Origin: Desulfobulbaceae bacterium
Lineage (GTDB): Bacteria; Desulfobacterota; Desulfobulbia; Desulfobulbales; SURF-16
Direction of reading: 5' to 3'
Length of the DNA: 6,879 nucleotides
Assembly (NCBI GenBank): GCA_024763115.1
Contig: JANTGB010000121.1
Coordinates: forward strand, 1 to 6,879
Below, in pieces: positions 4,912-6,879 of the stretch (positions within the stretch are counted from its first letter, which is position 1; each line of letters opens with the position of its first letter). Below the pieces are notes generated by a model. It searched no databases. It worked only from the letters and a program-made list of their open reading frames with translations, and was not told where the DNA came from. Position numbers and translations under genes: made by a program.

Positions 4912-6726
4912 ATGTCTGTTATGATGAATCCGGTTCTGCCGGTTCCCGGCCCGCAAAAATTGTTGAAAAACAACACAGGATACCATGACAATGCAGATAA
5001 TTCATTTGCCGGCCATCTTAATCGCCGTCTTGATGAAAAAACGGCAAATCGAGATAAATTAGGGGTTGCCGACCGCAATGAAACAAAATCGCGGACAACG
5101 GATAAATCTCATACCCATCGGAAAGAAGATGCGTCTGAAAAGGAAAAAGTTAAGACAAAAAGCGCTGAAGAGGATTATTCTCTTGCCGCTTTACTAGCTG
5201 AATTTATGGAGGAACTTCAAGCAGTTGCCGGCGAGCAGCCCGGCGTTTCCGGCGGAGAGTGGAATGTGGGAATTCCAGACATGGAGGCGATAAAACAGCT
5301 GGCTGCCGATGCCGGAATGACCGAGATGGAACTAACGGATTTTTATCAGCAATTTGTCGGGCCTGAGAAAAAAATAAGCCTGACTGATTTTTTTACCGCC
5401 CTGCAGCAGTATTTTGCCGGATATGAGGAAACCCCGGCAATCACGGTGCCGGAATCAGAGCTGCCCATGCTGGAGACAATTTTAAGCAGGATGGGGTTGC
5501 CCCAGGATGTTTTAGATCAGTTAAGCGCCCAGGCCGTGGATCGTGACGGCGTCCTGGATTTGACCGGATTTTTTAAGAAGTTACAAGAGGTTGCCGGAGA
5601 TGATTCTTTAGATATCAAGGGCTTGACTGCAGTTGATCTCAGTGACTGGGAAGTAGAACAGCTGCAGAATCTGCTTGATCAGGCCGGGGTTACCCTGGAA
5701 AAACAAAATGAGTTATTGCCGGAGCGTTTTCTTGATCAGGTTTCAGGCCGGTTCAGTGAAGAAAAGCAGCCGGTTTCCATGACCCTGGAAAGGCTGACAA
5801 ATATACTCAAACAAGGAATTAATGAAGTACGGATCAATGAGCCTGAACTGAAATTGTCTGCTTTCCTTAATGATCTTAAGAAGATAGTTTCTCAATCCGG
5901 TTTTGAGAGCAAGAGCGCCGGTTGGACTCCGGTTGTCCAGGAAACAATCGATACGGTTTTTCAAAAGCTCCAGGAAATCGTAGACCTGGCCCAGGTTAAA
6001 GCCACAGAAGATAATTTGCTGGAAGATATGGCTCTGGAAGCTGATTACGGCAAGTGGGTTAAAGACAGGGAGGAAAAATTTGCAGACTTGACCGGTCGTG
6101 ATGCAGATTTTTCCGGGGAAGGCTTTTCAGCTCAGAATGATGAGGCTTTTTTGCCGGTTCAGGATGATGAAGAAAGCCCGATGGTTCGCCCGCTGTTTCC
6201 CCAGCATACTACAACAATTTCACAGGTAAACGACAGCCATAATAGTGCGGCTCCGGAAGCTGCACACAGCGTCAGGCATCAGCCGGTCCCGCACCGGCTT
6301 CAGCAGCAGGTTATTCAACAGTTGTCGGCCGGAGTTATGCGGGGGCTGAGAAATCAGGAACATCATCTGATCTTGCGCCTCTATCCCCAGGACATGGGTG
6401 AGGTAAAAGTTGATCTTACAGTCCGTGACGAGCAGGTTTCAGTTTCGTTTAATATGGAAAATTCCCGGGTCAAGGAGATGCTGGAGAGCAATATGGATGA
6501 TTTCAAAGACAGCATGAACAGGCAGGGGTTTACTCTTGGTGAATGTTCCGTTTCCGTAGGTTACCAGGGTAATGAAAATAACGATCTCCGGCAGCATTTT
6601 GTTATGAATTATGAGGGCATGGCAGGAAACAGGGAACCCCCGGCAGATCTGCCTGATGATGTGCTTTATCACCAGGCCGTATCCTCAGGGCGTTATGCTG
6701 GTAATGGTATCAGCTTGCTGGTTTAA
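4912..6726 (+). CDS. fliK: Flagellar hook-length control protein FliK
   Basis: FliK is secreted through the flagellar export gate during hook assembly, measures hook length and switches export from hook to filament proteins through FlhB. This 604-residue protein has the family's layout: a long, variable, acidic and Gln/Glu-rich region, then a conserved C-terminal Flg_hook domain at about residues 465-555. That domain includes LILRLYPQDMGEVKVDL (486-502), matching the L.L.P..LG.v.v.l signature, and ends near GFTLGECSVSVGY. No signal peptide or membrane segment is seen, as expected for a type III export substrate. Residues 124-310 contain about three similar helical modules, one with the degenerate EF-hand-like stretch VDRDGVLDLTGFF. 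The start follows from the sigma-54 promoter and the Shine-Dalgarno. No flgD or other flagellar gene is visible in the window; downstream there is a repeat. The N-terminal part alone would not be assignable. Confidence 0.9.
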   Translation: MSVMMNPVLPVPGPQKLLKNNTGYHDNADNSFAGHLNRRLDEKTANRDKLGVADRNETKSRTTDKSHTHRKEDASEKEKVKTKSAEEDYSLAALLAEFMEELQAVAGEQPGVSGGEWNVGIPDMEAIKQLAADAGMTEMELTDFYQQFVGPEKKISLTDFFTALQQYFAGYEETPAITVPESELPMLETILSRMGLPQDVLDQLSAQAVDRDGVLDLTGFFKKLQEVAGDDSLDIKGLTAVDLSDWEVEQLQNLLDQAGVTLEKQNELLPERFLDQVSGRFSEEKQPVSMTLERLTNILKQGINEVRINEPELKLSAFLNDLKKIVSQSGFESKSAGWTPVVQETIDTVFQKLQEIVDLAQVKATEDNLLEDMALEADYGKWVKDREEKFADLTGRDADFSGEGFSAQNDEAFLPVQDDEESPMVRPLFPQHTTTISQVNDSHNSAAPEAAHSVRHQPVPHRLQQQVIQQLSAGVMRGLRNQEHHLILRLYPQDMGEVKVDLTVRDEQVSVSFNMENSRVKEMLESNMDDFKDSMNRQGFTLGECSVSVGYQGNENNDLRQHFVMNYEGMAGNREPPADLPDDVLYHQAVSSGRYAGNGISLLV

Positions 6727-6761
6727 ATGTCTGGTTTGACTTGTCCAGGTAAATAATAAAA

Positions 6762-6848
6762 TGTAACTGCTCATGGGGTAAACACCTAATGATTGCAAAT
6801 CTCAGTATTTGTAACTGTTTACAGGGTGCCGGAGATTTTCGTCATCAG
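6762..6848 (+). repeat. Right copy of the ~86-bp dispersed repeat
   Basis: This is the inverted partner of 8-93. Its two 17-bp units are at 6762-6778 (TGTAACTGCTCATGGGG) and 6810-6826 (TGTAACTGTTTACAGGG), 48 bp apart and matching each other at 13 of 17 bases. The outermost 40 bases (6809-6848) match the left copy at 37 of 40. It starts 35 nt after the fliK stop. No clear terminator hairpin is seen between fliK and this repeat. The remaining sequence to the window end (6849-6879) shows nothing recognisable. Confidence 0.75.
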
Positions 6849-6879
6849 ACCGGTGCCGCGTATTAGTCATACGTAAACC

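Noticed and set aside
6731..6748. CTGG/CCAG pairing after fliK as a terminator
   Set aside because: Only four pairs with a ten-base loop and no T run following; too weak to call.

Overview
The window fits a Gram-negative, flagellated bacterium with a menaquinone-based respiratory chain, most likely a member of the Desulfobacterota (the former Deltaproteobacteria). The grounds are a futalosine-type menaquinone gene set, a flagellar gene behind a textbook sigma-54 promoter, and moderate-GC genes separated by AT-rich spacers. The taxon is an inference from gene content and style; nothing in the sequence proves it.

Layout. (1) Positions 1-210 hold one copy of an ~86-bp dispersed repeat (8-93), then an AT-rich promoter region ending in a perfect palindrome (193-206). 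(2) Positions 211-4222 form a tight four-gene block on the + strand: a TetR-type regulator, mqnE (aminofutalosine synthase), mqnC (cyclic dehypoxanthine futalosine synthase) and an amidohydrolase best read as aminofutalosine deaminase (mqnX). Gaps are 15, 9 and 1 nt, so one transcript is likely. (3) Positions 4223-4838 contain no convincing gene. They hold a partial copy of the repeat core, two small inverted repeats, a weak terminator candidate, a 13-bp palindrome and an AT-rich stretch leading to a sigma-54 -24/-12 element. (4) Positions 4912-6726 encode a FliK-type hook-length control protein. (5) Positions 6762-6848 hold a second full copy of the ~86-bp repeat, inverted relative to the first.

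How the genes work together. MqnE builds aminofutalosine with radical SAM chemistry, the deaminase converts it to futalosine, and MqnC cyclises the dehypoxanthine derivative. The step between deaminase and MqnC (futalosine hydrolase, MqnB) and the entry and later steps (MqnA, MqnD) must be encoded elsewhere. The TetR protein probably represses its own promoter through the palindrome next to its start codon, and so may control the menaquinone genes behind it. fliK is a separate unit under flagellar sigma-54 control.

The least explained features are the repeats. Two copies matching at 37 of 40 bases over their outer part lie in inverted orientation near the two window ends, each made of two 17-bp TGTAACTG-type units 47-48 bp apart. 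A fifth unit sits between the menaquinone block and fliK. I see no complete transposase or other recognised new system in the window.
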